A DNA stretch of 5,267 nucleotides from Desulfuromonadales bacterium (GTDB lineage Bacteria; Desulfobacterota; Desulfuromonadia; Desulfuromonadales; JACZKF01), in assembly GCA_014860175.1 (NCBI GenBank), contig JACZKF010000233.1, forward strand, positions 1 through 5,267, read 5' to 3'. The number at the start of each line of letters is the position of its first letter. The stretch's first letter is position 1. The notes under the pieces were generated by a model. That model did not search any database. It saw only the letters and a list, made by a program, of their open reading frames with translations, and was not told the origin of the DNA. Below, piece by piece: positions 5,234 to 5,267 of the stretch. Both the position numbers and the translations under genes were made by a program.

Positions 5234-5267
5234 CTACTCGATGTCGGTCTTCGCCGACGATATGATC
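5223..5267 (+). pseudogene. Opposite-strand fragment resembling the N-terminal half of an alpha/beta hydrolase
   Basis: Read on the plus strand in the frame ending at 5267, this encodes PAGPYSMSVFADDMI. That closely resembles the stretch after the RGHGxSD motif in the same hydrolase family, where (D)APxGPYSMxxxADD leads into the helix before the nucleophile elbow. The codons before it (ASSS) are simply the other strand of the minus-strand hydrolase (GADDD), so no RGHG motif precedes it. The fragment runs off the window and only 15 residues can be judged. It could belong to the very gene whose C-terminal half lies at 4778-5233, in inverted orientation, or to a paralogue. This is recognition from family memory, not a search. 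Confidence 0.45.

Overview
The window is GC-rich, densely coding bacterial DNA, with two short AT- or repeat-rich gaps. Gene types and the style of the intergenic repeats (a GCGAAGGCGCGAAGG palindrome and a TTTTGAATTCTGAATTTTG palindrome) recall Desulfuromonadales/Geobacter-type Deltaproteobacteria. This is inferred from general familiarity, not from a marker gene. The odd length, with genes cut at both ends, suggests the window may be a whole short contig.

Layout. (1) Positions 1-649, minus strand: most of a rhomboid intramembrane serine protease, cut off just before its catalytic histidine. (2) 650-836: a divergent promoter region with an extended -10 for the rhomboid gene, a GC-rich palindrome in its leader, and a plausible -35/-10 pair for the rightward operon. 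(3) 837-3078, plus strand: a compact three-gene operon of an acylpyruvase-type FAH-family enzyme, a Rossmann/DUF2520 protein of unknown function and an RNase Z/PhnP-like metallo-beta-lactamase-fold hydrolase, joined by two 4-nt ATGA overlaps. (4) 3078-3135: an AT-rich inverted repeat that touches the stop codons of both convergent genes. (5) 3134-4489, minus strand: a complete CoA-disulfide reductase/NADH oxidase-type flavoprotein with its redox cysteine and both signature tyrosines, and no rhodanese domain. (6) 4490-4777: an intergenic stretch with a perfect 29-bp-arm inverted repeat, a second partial copy of it and a short tandem repeat. (7) 4778-5233, minus strand: the C-terminal half of an alpha/beta hydrolase of the 3-oxoadipate enol-lactonase-like type. 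(8) 5223-5267, plus strand: what looks like an N-terminal-half fragment of the same kind of hydrolase in the opposite orientation, meeting the first at a 10-bp palindrome.

How the genes work together: the FAH, DUF2520 and MBL genes are almost certainly co-translated and probably act on one small-molecule pathway, plausibly 2-oxo or acylpyruvate-type acids, but the substrate cannot be read from sequence. The flavoprotein is a self-contained redox gene that would suit thiol or persulfide metabolism. I see no phage, CRISPR, transposase, tRNA or rRNA. The most unusual point is the apparent inverted junction inside the alpha/beta hydrolase near the right end. It is either an assembly or amplification chimera or a real inversion. 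No clearly new biological system is visible. The DUF2520-centred operon is the best candidate for undescribed biochemistry.
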